Shown here piece by piece: positions 1 through 7,870 of a DNA stretch of 39,572 nt. Source of the DNA: Ruminococcus sp. (GTDB taxonomy: Bacteria; Bacillota; Clostridia; Oscillospirales; Ruminococcaceae); contig JAFUYP010000052.1 of the NCBI GenBank assembly GCA_017470535.1, forward strand, positions 1-39,572. The letters are read 5' to 3'. Position 1 is the stretch's first letter. Each line of letters begins with the position of its first letter. Under the pieces are notes generated by a model. That model worked only from the letters and a program-made list of their open reading frames with translations, was not told the DNA's origin and searched no databases. The position numbers and the translations under genes were made by a program.

Positions 1-30
1 ACAATGCACAATTAATATTTTCATCTGCTA

Positions 31-59
31 TTGCATTTTAATTGGTTATGTGTTATAAT
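31..59 (+). promoter_or_regulatory. Promoter for the GLUG lipoprotein
   Basis: TTGCAT at 31-36 and TATAAT at 54-59 are 17 bases apart. The start codon at 114 lies about 55 bases downstream. Confidence 0.6.
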
Positions 60-113
60 CAATTTATAGATAATAAGACAACAGGCAACAAAACGTATTA
101 AGGAGTGGTTATT

Positions 114-1787
114 ATGAAAACAAAAGCGGTCATTTCGTTTTTGGCGGCGGTAATGCTGTGCTTTACAGGGTGTGCGAATGATGATTCGAGCAGCAAGGCA
201 GAAAAGAAGGCAGACAAGCCTTCCTCCTCTGCAAGCGAAAAGGAAGCCTCCCCCGGCGGTGACGGCTCATCGGGGAATGTTATAGACAAGCTGTTTGGGT
301 TTTTAAACCCCGGTGAAAGCAGTTCCAATGACAGCAGTACGACTGACAGCATGAGCGATGACAGCAGCACCGTGCCGACAAAAGCAGGCACTGTACCTGC
401 TTCACAGAAAATAGGTCAGAGCGGTCCGAAAGCTGTTGACGAGGTCTCGCTCACCGTCGAGGATATGGATATTTCACAGCTTGTCGATTTTGAAGATCTG
501 TACGGGCGGCACGCCCTGCACACAGGTGTGGTGGGGCTTGTAGGGTCGCCGGTAGATGTTAAGTTTGATACAAATGAGATAACGAGCGGCAGGCTCGATT
601 TCCATGTCGTAAGAAGTGAGCTTCACGGTATTCGTCCCGATGCGCTGATGTTCTTATGGTACGACGAGGAGAACGACAACTACGTCGAGCAGGAAATGAC
701 AGAGCTTGACATAGTAGATGATGAAAACCTTGATGTGCTGCTTGACATAACAAAGCCCGGCGTTTATCTGCTCGTGAACAAATACACATGGCTAAACACC
801 TGGGGCGCAGGGCTTGATGACAACGGCTATGAGAAGGACTATGTGCCGGGGTTATATGACATTGCTCCGAGTACCGACTGGGCAGGCAATGAGGACACGG
901 GCGACATACTTGATATGATAGACGAGCAGTACATAATGGACAGTCTGTCGGATACGGGGTCGGCTGACTTCAAGGTATCAACACCCGAGCAGCTGGCAAG
1001 TGCCTGCTACTTTGTAAACTGTGTAAACATGGAAAACGGCAATCCTCCGACTATAAACATAACTCTTGAAAAGGACATAGACTTAAAGGGCGTTGCATGG
1101 TCGCCTATCGGCTGGAACATGGCAGGCAAGGACAACCGCTTCAAGGGGTTCTTTAACGGCGGCGGTCATACTATAAAAAATGTAACTGTATCGACAGGCT
1201 ACAATACAGGATTTTTCGGCGAGACCTGCTTTTGCTATGTGCAGGATCTCAACATAGAGAACGCTGACATCACAGGTGCAAATGAAGTAGGCGTACTTGT
1301 CGGCAGCGATGTAAGAAGCTCGTTTTCAAATGTGTCCGTTTCGGGCAAGGTCAAGGGAGGCGGTGCCGGAGCTATGATAGGCCGTGAAGCAGGTGCTATG
1401 ATACTTGACTGCAAGGCTGACGTAGATGTAAATGACGGCAGCGAGGCTTCAGACTATCTCTCATACACCAGATACCAGCAAAAGGTGCTGGGCGATGAGT
1501 TCGGCTACCCCGAGAAGATAGAGCTTAAAGGTCACAAGGTCGTAAGAAAAGGCAGCAGCAGCGAGGAGTACCATAATCTGCAATGGTACTTTATGATAGA
1601 CGGCAGCAGCTTTTTAGAGATAGGTGCAAGCAAGGACTTTGATGTTGATGATGCGCTTGCAAAGGTAGCTGTGAATGGCACAATACCCGATTCCGAATAC
1701 ACCGTGGCGCTGTACGCATTCGTAGATCAGTGCTACATACCTGTATCAAATGTGATAACGCTTGATATAAATGAATTCAACAAGTGA
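114..1787 (+). CDS. Secreted lipoprotein with GLUG-type repeats
   Basis: Function unknown; probably anchored to the outer face of the membrane. The signal peptide ends in a lipobox (LCFTGC), followed by a long Ser/Lys/Asp-rich linker to about residue 100. The middle third shows no family I recognise. Residues of roughly 330-450 contain Gly-rich segments such as GFFNGGGHTIKNV and EVGVLVG, the pattern of GLUG motifs in secreted Firmicutes surface and peptidase proteins. The start is the ATG at 114 (AGGAG at 101-105, 8-base gap); the in-frame GTG at 105 overlaps the SD. No peptidase motif is visible, so a binding or structural role fits better than an enzyme. It stands alone, with its own promoter and a shared terminator. 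Confidence 0.85.
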   Translation: MKTKAVISFLAAVMLCFTGCANDDSSSKAEKKADKPSSSASEKEASPGGDGSSGNVIDKLFGFLNPGESSSNDSSTTDSMSDDSSTVPTKAGTVPASQKIGQSGPKAVDEVSLTVEDMDISQLVDFEDLYGRHALHTGVVGLVGSPVDVKFDTNEITSGRLDFHVVRSELHGIRPDALMFLWYDEENDNYVEQEMTELDIVDDENLDVLLDITKPGVYLLVNKYTWLNTWGAGLDDNGYEKDYVPGLYDIAPSTDWAGNEDTGDILDMIDEQYIMDSLSDTGSADFKVSTPEQLASACYFVNCVNMENGNPPTINITLEKDIDLKGVAWSPIGWNMAGKDNRFKGFFNGGGHTIKNVTVSTGYNTGFFGETCFCYVQDLNIENADITGANEVGVLVGSDVRSSFSNVSVSGKVKGGGAGAMIGREAGAMILDCKADVDVNDGSEASDYLSYTRYQQKVLGDEFGYPEKIELKGHKVVRKGSSSEEYHNLQWYFMIDGSSFLEIGASKDFDVDDALAKVAVNGTIPDSEYTVALYAFVDQCYIPVSNVITLDINEFNK

Positions 1788-1790
1788 CAA

Positions 1791-1824
1791 AAACGCCGGA
1801 GAGCGGCTTTGCTCTCCGGCGTTT
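1791..1824. terminator. Bidirectional terminator between convergent genes
   Basis: A 14-bp perfect stem (AAACGCCGGAGAGC and its complement) with a 6-base loop. T-rich sequence follows on the plus side and a T5 run on the minus side, so it can serve both the lipoprotein and the phosphoesterase. Confidence 0.85.
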
Positions 1825-1831
1825 GATATTA

Positions 1832-2698
1832 TTATTTTTTCAATGTGCAGACCACTATCTCGAACGGGTCAAAAAATCTCAGTGTATAGCCGCTGTTGCC
1901 GCAGCCACGGGAAAGCAGCATCTCGTTATCACCGCTGTAATAATCACCGCCTGTGTATTTTGGAAGCACGCCCTGCCCCGGGGCGTATGCGCCTATCCTT
2001 GTGAATGGTATGCGTATAAGCCCGCCGTGTGCATGGCCGCAGAACATCAGTACATTTTTATATCCGAGTGAGTTTGCTGTACTGCTGATGCTCTCAAAGT
2101 CCTCGGGATAATGGTGTATCCACAAAAGCGGCGAGCCTGTCTTTCCGTCAAGCACCTCGCTCATAACTGTACTTTCAGGTGCATTGGTCGTCCCGACAAG
2201 CGTCATGGTGTCGCCGTTCCTTTCAAGCGTCACCGCCTTGTTGTCAAGCACGTTCACGCCTGCATCTGCCGCAAGCTGAAGATATTCTTCCTTATGTCCT
2301 TTGGCAAATACAGACATCTCATGATTGCCTAAACAGAGATAGCAGGGTGCGACAGCTGCACACTTTTTAAAGAACTCCCCCACCACATCAAGGTCGGTAC
2401 GCTTTGCATCTACAATATCGCCCTCCAGGAATATATAATCGGGCTGCTGAGCCTTTATTTTATCTATGAGCCTGTCTTCATAGCTGCCGCCGTGATTATG
2501 GTAATCGACGACAGATACTATCTTAGCGCCGTCAAAGCCATCGGGTATATGCTCATTCTTATATTCAAAGCTCTCGACCTCGATATAGGAATTAGACCAT
2601 ATAAGCTCTGCCATGGCAAGCAGCACAAGCGCTGCTATCGTAATAAGGACGATCTTACGCCTTTTGCTCATCGGCTTTTTTGTTTTTTCTGTATTCAA
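1832..2698 (-). CDS. Membrane-anchored calcineurin-like metallophosphoesterase
   Basis: Predicted metal-dependent phosphoesterase. An N-terminal transmembrane helix (about residues 15-32) puts the catalytic domain outside the cell. Metallophosphatase motifs run in order: VVDYHNH (variant DxH), GDIVD, GNHE and GHAHGG. This matches the YkuE/YaeI-like membrane group, some of which act on lipids, but the substrate cannot be read here. The start is probably TTG at 2698: GGAGGG (2704-2709) sits 5 bases upstream, whereas ATG 2671 has no SD. The gene then overlaps the end of ruvX by 44 bases, suggesting coupled translation. It ends at the shared terminator. Confidence 0.88.
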   Translation of the reverse strand: MNTEKTKKPMSKRRKIVLITIAALVLLAMAELIWSNSYIEVESFEYKNEHIPDGFDGAKIVSVVDYHNHGGSYEDRLIDKIKAQQPDYIFLEGDIVDAKRTDLDVVGEFFKKCAAVAPCYLCLGNHEMSVFAKGHKEEYLQLAADAGVNVLDNKAVTLERNGDTMTLVGTTNAPESTVMSEVLDGKTGSPLLWIHHYPEDFESISSTANSLGYKNVLMFCGHAHGGLIRIPFTRIGAYAPGQGVLPKYTGGDYYSGDNEMLLSRGCGNSGYTLRFFDPFEIVVCTLKK

Positions 2699-3092
2699 GA
2701 TAGCCCTCCAGTATTATCGTGGCAGCGACCGTATCAACGACCGCCTTGCGCTTTTTTCCCCTGACGTTAGTCTCATTGAGGATATTGTGCGCCGACACCG
2801 TAGTTGAGCGCTCGTCCCACATATTGACAGGACAGGGTGCAAGCTCATTTAACAGATCTGCGAACTGCCTGCACTTTTCCGCCCTCGGACCGAACGAGCC
2901 GTTCATATTGAGCGGAAGCCCCACAACGATCTCGCCGACCTCATACTGCTGTGCCATATGAGCGACCTTCATTGCGAGCATCTGCATATTGCGCTCCTCT
3001 ATCGTGCCTATCGGAGATGCTAAAAACTCCGTTCTGTCACAAACTGCAAGACCTGTTCTTGCGTCGCCGTAATCAACTGCCATTATCTTCAT
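2655..3092 (-). CDS. ruvX: RuvX/YqgF pre-16S rRNA nuclease (putative Holliday junction resolvase)
   Basis: YqgF-family RNase H-fold nuclease. In bacteria it processes the 5' end of 16S rRNA; the resolvase name is historical. The N-terminus MKIMAVDYGDARTGLAV carries the first catalytic Asp, VVGLPLNMNG is the family's GLP motif, and MWDERSTT with a late Asp (VVDTVAA) completes the acidic site. At 145 residues it has normal length. ATG 3092 fits the family start and SD spacing; ATG 3098 is only 3 bases from the SD. First gene of a two-gene minus-strand unit behind a consensus promoter. Confidence 0.93.
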   Translation of the reverse strand: MKIMAVDYGDARTGLAVCDRTEFLASPIGTIEERNMQMLAMKVAHMAQQYEVGEIVVGLPLNMNGSFGPRAEKCRQFADLLNELAPCPVNMWDERSTTVSAHNILNETNVRGKKRKAVVDTVAATIILEGYLEYRKNKKADEQKA

Positions 3093-3125
3093 TATCATCT
3101 TTCCTTTTGTATTATTATATGTAGA

Positions 3126-3154
3126 ATTATACCACTTTCATTCTTATTCGTCAA
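3126..3154 (-). promoter_or_regulatory. Promoter for ruvX
   Basis: On the minus strand, TTGACG (3149-3154) and TATAAT (3126-3131) are exactly 17 bases apart, about 30 bases before the start codon. Confidence 0.75.
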
Positions 3155-3288
3155 GTACATAATGAGCAGTTTTACAAAGTCAGGCGGCAGTTTAACACAC
3201 TTTTATCAACTGCATATACTGGATTTAACAGGCAAAGCCTTGCGGATAAAACGGGGCGTACCGCCGGGTTTCCTGATGATATAGATAG

Positions 3289-3317
3289 GGGGCTGAGATA
3301 TTTCAGCCCCTGTTTTT
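3289..3317. terminator. Hairpin downstream of the Spo0A-like gene
   Basis: Stem GGGGCTGA/TCAGCCCC with a 6-base loop, 9 bases past the stop of the Spo0A-like gene. The T-run (TGTTTTTATT) is on the plus strand, so the better terminator orientation faces away from that gene. No plus-strand gene precedes it. Confidence 0.55.
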
Positions 3318-3319
3318 AT

Positions 3320-4090
3320 TCAGACTATCACAGCTCTGTCGAGCCTTATCTGGCGTGAGATACGCTCTGCCACAATGAATATGAACTGCGAGTTTGTCGG
3401 GCTTTTGCTGACAAACGGCGAATGCAGACCAAAGTATTTGACCTTGGTCTCAGATGACATCCTCTGCCAGCTTTTGTTTATGACTGTTCTTATACCACGC
3501 TCTACACATGATGATGTCGTGCCGTAGCTGCGTGCTATCGAAGGATAGATGCTCTTGGTCATCCTGCACCTGTCCTCTGAGCTGTCTGTAAGCATTTCAA
3601 GAATATCCCTGATATAGCCGTAGCCGCAGTAGTTGGGCGTTATCTCAAGCTCCGAGAGTGCCGAACAGATACGCTCATACACCTCCGCCGAGTATGTCAC
3701 CTCGGGCATTGATCTCATTACCCTCTGCTCATTATCGCATACATACGAATATGTCTTTTGTATTATCTCTACTGCCGATGCGCTGTCCTGTATCACAATA
3801 TCTGCACCGGCATCTGTATAAAGCCCTCTGTTGTCTCTGGCATTATCGCTAACAACTATGACACCGCCGTCGAAGCTGTCCTTTACAGTCTGAATGCTTT
3901 GTGCCGTCGCCCTGACCGCCGGCTGCTCCTGAAGTATCACCATATGCGGACAAAAACTCCGCATCACCGCAGGAAGATCCTCCTGCCTTCCGCTGAATGC
4001 GAGCGTTTCCTGTCCTGACTGTGTGAGCTTGCCTGTCAGTTCATTTTTTGTTAATTTGTCTGCGATTAGTAAAAACCTGTACCTTTGCAT
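3320..4090 (-). CDS. Spo0A-family response regulator with degenerate receiver domain
   Basis: DNA-binding regulator related to Spo0A. Residues of about 145-256 align with the Spo0A C-terminal domain: GYIRDILEML, ITKxLYP-like MTKSIYPSIARSYGTT, VERGIRTVINKSW, and the end motif PTNSQFIFIVAE. The N-terminal 120 residues look like a CheY-type fold, but the phosphate-accepting Asp position reads Gln54 (VILQEQP), the acidic pair is reduced (IADK), and the conserved Lys is absent (DIVIQDS). Phosphorylation control therefore seems lost. Start ATG 4090 has GAGAGGAAA upstream at a rather long spacing. Whether it is the sole Spo0A of the genome or a paralogue cannot be seen from this window. Monocistronic, divergent from ileS. 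Confidence 0.85.
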   Translation of the reverse strand: MQRYRFLLIADKLTKNELTGKLTQSGQETLAFSGRQEDLPAVMRSFCPHMVILQEQPAVRATAQSIQTVKDSFDGGVIVVSDNARDNRGLYTDAGADIVIQDSASAVEIIQKTYSYVCDNEQRVMRSMPEVTYSAEVYERICSALSELEITPNYCGYGYIRDILEMLTDSSEDRCRMTKSIYPSIARSYGTTSSCVERGIRTVINKSWQRMSSETKVKYFGLHSPFVSKSPTNSQFIFIVAERISRQIRLDRAVIV

Positions 4091-4135
4091 TTTTTAATTT
4101 TTTTCCTCTCTTTCACTGTAAAAATTGCGAATGGT

Positions 4136-4164
4136 ATTATAGCACAAAACGCTTCACTTGAAAA
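4136..4164 (-). promoter_or_regulatory. Extended -10 promoter for the Spo0A-like gene
   Basis: On the minus strand, TATAAT (4136-4141) is preceded by TGC (extended -10). The -35 region (TTTTCA, 4159-4164) is weak. Confidence 0.5.
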
Positions 4165-4307
4165 GAGTTCTGAGATATTTTCCACATTTTGCCCTTTTTT
4201 CGTCGTCTGATATTGTCGAAAAATCAGTATAATGCAGAAAAGCTGATATAAATATTGTTTTTCTATTATAACAGCAGGCGAAGATAAAGAAATTAATAAT
4301 TTATTTA

Positions 4308-4336
4308 TTGACAAATTCTTTTAAATGTACTATAAT
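4308..4336 (+). promoter_or_regulatory. Consensus promoter for the ileS leader
   Basis: TTGACA at 4308-4313 and TATAAT at 4331-4336 with 17 bases between. The start site is expected near 4343. Confidence 0.85.
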
Positions 4337-4342
4337 TACTGT

Positions 4343-4597
4343 GTTATAGTTTTTAAAGGCTTTGACGAAGAAAGTATGTATCATTCAAAAGTCACAGCGA
4401 GCTGCGGACAGTGTGAGCGCAGCATGAGTAGAAGATACAGAAGATCACTTCCGAGCTGCAGCCCGAAAGGTCATCTCAGTAGGCGCTGACGCTTCCCTGC
4501 GTTATAGGGGCGGCATATTGTGAGTATGTACGAAAAGGTGGTTTATGTCAGGTTTCCCTGCGTCCTGTTTCGGGCGTGGGGTTTATTATTTTTAGAA
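4343..4597 (+). ncRNA. Ile T-box leader upstream of ileS
   Basis: A leader of about 255 bases before an aminoacyl-tRNA synthetase gene, with T-box landmarks: GAAGAAAGTA near the 5' end, the AGCGAGCTGCGG and GTGAGCGCAGC pair, then GATCACTTCCGAGC followed by CCGAAAGG and CAGTAGGCG. The likely specifier codon is ATC (Ile) at 4444-4446, matching the downstream gene. AAAAGGTGGTTT (4534-4543) would supply the UGGU that pairs with the acceptor end of uncharged tRNA-Ile. The rest of the antiterminator is less canonical than usual. Expected mode: transcription attenuation, with read-through when tRNA-Ile is uncharged. Confidence 0.85.
4556..4597 (+). terminator. T-box attenuator terminator
   Basis: CCCTGCGTCCTG pairs with CGGGCGTGGGG (about 10 pairs including G-U), followed by TTTATTATTTTT, ending 13 bases before the ileS start. 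Confidence 0.8.
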
Positions 4598-4609
4598 GGA
4601 GTGTTTTAA

Positions 4610-7600
4610 GTGTACAAAAAGGTCGAGAACAACCTCAACTTCGTGGAGCGTGAAAAGCAGATAGAACAGCTCTGGAAGGACAAGGACATCTTCAACAAGA
4701 GCATGGACACAAGAAAAAAAGGCGAGAGCTATGTATTTTACGACGGTCCTCCGACGGCTAACGGCAAGCCGCACATAGGTCATGTGCTTACCCGTGCTAT
4801 CAAGGATATGATACCGAGATACAGAACCATGAAGGGCTATATGGTACCCCGTAAGGCCGGCTGGGATACACACGGTCTCCCGGTAGAGCTTGAAGTTGAA
4901 AAGATGCTCGGTCTTGACGGCAAGGAGCAGATAGAGGAATACGGTCTTGAACCGTTTATCACAAAGTGCAAGGAATCTGTATGGAAATATAAGGGTATGT
5001 GGGAGGATTTCTCGGGTACTGTCGGCTTCTGGGCTGATATGGATAACCCTTATGTAACATACCACAACGACTTTATAGAATCTGAATGGTGGACTTTAAA
5101 GCAGATCTATGACAAGGGGCTGCTCTACAAGGGCTTCAAGATAGTTCCCTACTGCCCGAGATGCGGAACACCGCTTTCCTCTCATGAGGTGGCTCAGGGA
5201 TACAAGCTGGTAAAGGAGCGCTCGGCTGTCGTAAGGTTCAAGATAGTCGGCGAGGACGCTTATTTCCTTGCATGGACGACCACACCGTGGACGCTCCCTT
5301 CAAACGTTGCACTTTGCGTGAACCCTGATGAGACCTATATAAAGGTAAAGGCTAAGGACGGATACACATACATACTTGCGCAGGCACTTGCTGACACAGT
5401 CCTCGGCAAGCTCGCAGAGGAAGGCGAGGCCGCTTATGAAGTGCTTGAAAGCTACAAGGGCTCAGACCTTGAAAGAAAAGAGTACGAGCCGCTTTTCGAC
5501 TACACCGGAAAAGAAGCAGAGCGTCAGAAGAAAAAGGGTCATTATGTAGTAATGGACAACTATGTAACTATGTCGGACGGTACCGGTATAGTTCACATAG
5601 CACCTGCATTCGGTGAGGACGATAACAGAGTCGGCAAGGCTTATGATCTGCCGTTCGTACAGTTTGTAGACGGCAAGGGTAACATGACTAAGGAGACCCC
5701 CTATGCAGGAACGTTTGTCAAGGACGCAGACAAGCTCGTGCTTATCGACCTTGAAAAGGACGGCAAGCTCTATGATGCACCTAAGTTCGAGCATGACTAT
5801 CCGCACTGCTGGAGATGTAATTCTCCTCTTATCTACTATGCAAGAGAATCATGGTTCATAAAGATGACCGCTGTAAAGGACAGGCTCATCGCAAACAATG
5901 AAACTATCAACTGGATACCCGAGAGCATCGGTACGGGACGTTTCGGCGACTGGCTCAAAAATGTTCAGGACTGGGGCATCTCCCGTAACAGATACTGGGG
6001 CACACCTCTCAACATCTGGGAGTGCGAATGCGGCTGCCGCCACTCTGTCGGCTCTATCGAAGAGCTTAAAAGTATGTCAGACAACTGCCCTGATGATATA
6101 GAGCTGCACCGTCCTTACATAGATGCAGTTACTATCAAGTGCCCTGAGTGCGGCAAGCAGATGAAGCGTGTTCCCGAGGTCATAGACTGCTGGTTCGATT
6201 CAGGCTCTATGCCGTTTGCTCAGCACCACTATCCGTTTGAGAACAAGGAGCTTTTTGAGTCGCAGTTCCCGGCTGACTTTATCTCAGAAGCAGTTGACCA
6301 GACAAGAGGCTGGTTCTATTCCCTGCTTGCTATCTCGACACTGCTCTTTGACAAAGCACCTTACAAGAACGTTATAGTTTTAGGTCTTGTCCAGGACGAG
6401 AACGGTCAGAAGATGAGCAAGTCAAAGGGCAACGCTGTTGACCCGTTTGAGGCTTTACAGAAGCTCGGCGCTGATGCGATACGCTGGTACTTCTACACAA
6501 ACTCTCAGCCGTGGCTGCCTAACAAGTTCCATGACAAGGTGGTCATCGAGGGGCAGAGGAAGTTTATGAACACTATCTGGAACACATATGCTTTCTACAC
6601 TCTCTATGCTGACATCGACGAGTTCGACCCAACAAAGCATGAGCTTGAATATGACAAGCTGTCCGTTATGGATAAATGGCTGCTCTCAAAGCTCAATTCA
6701 ATGGTAAAGGCGGCAGACGAAAACCTCTTCAACTACCGTATACCCGAGGCTGCAAAGGCTATGCAGGACTTCGTGGACGATCTTTCAAACTGGTATGTAC
6801 GCCGTGGCAGAGAACGCTACTGGGTACAGGGAATGACACAGGACAAGATAAACGCATACATGACACTGTACACTGCTCTGGTGACACTGTGCAAGTGCGC
6901 AGCTCCTATGGTGCCGTTCATAACTGAGGAGATATATCAGAACATCGTGATAAGCGTAGGCAAGGACGCTCCCGAGAGCATTCATCTTTGCGACTACCCG
7001 ACTGTCGATGAAAAGCTGATAGACAAAAAGCTCGAGGACGACATGGAGGAGGTCCTTGACATAGTCGTATTGGGACGTTCTGCAAGAAACACTGCAAACA
7101 TCAAGAACAGGCAGCCGCTGAGCATCATGTATGTAAAGGCTGACCATGAGCTTGACAGCTTCTATGTTGATATAATCAGAGATGAGCTCAATCTCAAGGA
7201 AGTCAGGTTCGCAGATAATGTTTCTGATTTCGTGGCATATAAGTTCAAGCCGCAGTTAAAGACATTAGGTCCTAAGTACGGCAAGAATTTAGGCGAGATA
7301 AGAAACAACCTCTCCGCTCTTGACGGTCACAAGGCTATGGCTGAGCTTGAAGAAACAGGCGAGCTTAAAATGACTATCTCAACAGGTGAGATAGCACTTT
7401 CAAAGGACGACCTGCTTATCGAAACAGAGCAGAAGGAAGGCTTCTGCACACTCACTTCAAACGGCGTTACCGTTGCTATGGACACAGCTCTTACAGAGGA
7501 GCTTATCAACGAGGGCTTTGTAAGGGAGATAATCTCAAAATTACAGACGATGCGTAAGGATTCGGGCTTTGAGGTAATGGATCACATTATCGTGACGATA

Positions 7601-7753
7601 GATACAGACGAAAAGCTCGCTGCCGTGATCGATGCAAACAAGGCACAGATAAGCACCGATGTACTTGCTAACGAGATAACCTGCGCTCCGAACGACGGAA
7701 AGGAATGGGATATAAACGGCGTTAAGGCGGTAATAAGCGTTAAAAAAGCATAA
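4610..7753 (+). CDS. ileS: Isoleucyl-tRNA synthetase
   Basis: Charges tRNA-Ile with isoleucine in the cytoplasm. Class I signatures: PPTANGKPHIGH with HIGH at residues 55-58, GWDTHGLPVE, and KMSKS at 601-605. Cys pairs likely to bind zinc occur at CPRCG, CWRC, CECGC and CPECG. The editing domain lies between the first Cys pair and the WFI segment. At 1047 residues it belongs to the longer, eukaryote-like IleS2 type; bacterial IleS1 is about 930. The start is GTG at 4610 with AGAAGGAG (4594-4601) 8 bases upstream. Monocistronic, under T-box control, with its own terminator. Confidence 0.97.
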   Translation: MYKKVENNLNFVEREKQIEQLWKDKDIFNKSMDTRKKGESYVFYDGPPTANGKPHIGHVLTRAIKDMIPRYRTMKGYMVPRKAGWDTHGLPVELEVEKMLGLDGKEQIEEYGLEPFITKCKESVWKYKGMWEDFSGTVGFWADMDNPYVTYHNDFIESEWWTLKQIYDKGLLYKGFKIVPYCPRCGTPLSSHEVAQGYKLVKERSAVVRFKIVGEDAYFLAWTTTPWTLPSNVALCVNPDETYIKVKAKDGYTYILAQALADTVLGKLAEEGEAAYEVLESYKGSDLERKEYEPLFDYTGKEAERQKKKGHYVVMDNYVTMSDGTGIVHIAPAFGEDDNRVGKAYDLPFVQFVDGKGNMTKETPYAGTFVKDADKLVLIDLEKDGKLYDAPKFEHDYPHCWRCNSPLIYYARESWFIKMTAVKDRLIANNETINWIPESIGTGRFGDWLKNVQDWGISRNRYWGTPLNIWECECGCRHSVGSIEELKSMSDNCPDDIELHRPYIDAVTIKCPECGKQMKRVPEVIDCWFDSGSMPFAQHHYPFENKELFESQFPADFISEAVDQTRGWFYSLLAISTLLFDKAPYKNVIVLGLVQDENGQKMSKSKGNAVDPFEALQKLGADAIRWYFYTNSQPWLPNKFHDKVVIEGQRKFMNTIWNTYAFYTLYADIDEFDPTKHELEYDKLSVMDKWLLSKLNSMVKAADENLFNYRIPEAAKAMQDFVDDLSNWYVRRGRERYWVQGMTQDKINAYMTLYTALVTLCKCAAPMVPFITEEIYQNIVISVGKDAPESIHLCDYPTVDEKLIDKKLEDDMEEVLDIVVLGRSARNTANIKNRQPLSIMYVKADHELDSFYVDIIRDELNLKEVRFADNVSDFVAYKFKPQLKTLGPKYGKNLGEIRNNLSALDGHKAMAELEETGELKMTISTGEIALSKDDLLIETEQKEGFCTLTSNGVTVAMDTALTEELINEGFVREIISKLQTMRKDSGFEVMDHIIVTIDTDEKLAAVIDANKAQISTDVLANEITCAPNDGKEWDINGVKAVISVKKA

Positions 7754-7760
7754 CCAAGGT

Positions 7761-7790
7761 GAGAGCTGAGCGATCAGCTCTCATTTTTTT
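7761..7790 (+). terminator. Terminator of ileS
   Basis: Stem GAGAGCTGA/TCAGCTCTC with loop GCGA, followed by a T7 run. Confidence 0.85.
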
Positions 7791-7809
7791 GACGTTTTTT
7801 AATTTCCTC

Positions 7810-7838
7810 TTGCAAATGTTTCTATTTTGTGTTATAAT
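7810..7838 (+). promoter_or_regulatory. Promoter for the binding-protein gene
   Basis: TTGCAA (7810-7815), 17 bases, TATAAT (7833-7838), 32 bases before the start codon. Confidence 0.65.
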
Positions 7839-7870
7839 TACAAAAAAGACTTTGCAATGAGGTGATATTT

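Noticed and set aside
4066..4314. Minus-strand ORF of 82 codons upstream of the Spo0A-like gene
   Set aside because: It overlaps that gene's start and promoter, is AT-rich filler, and has no SD.
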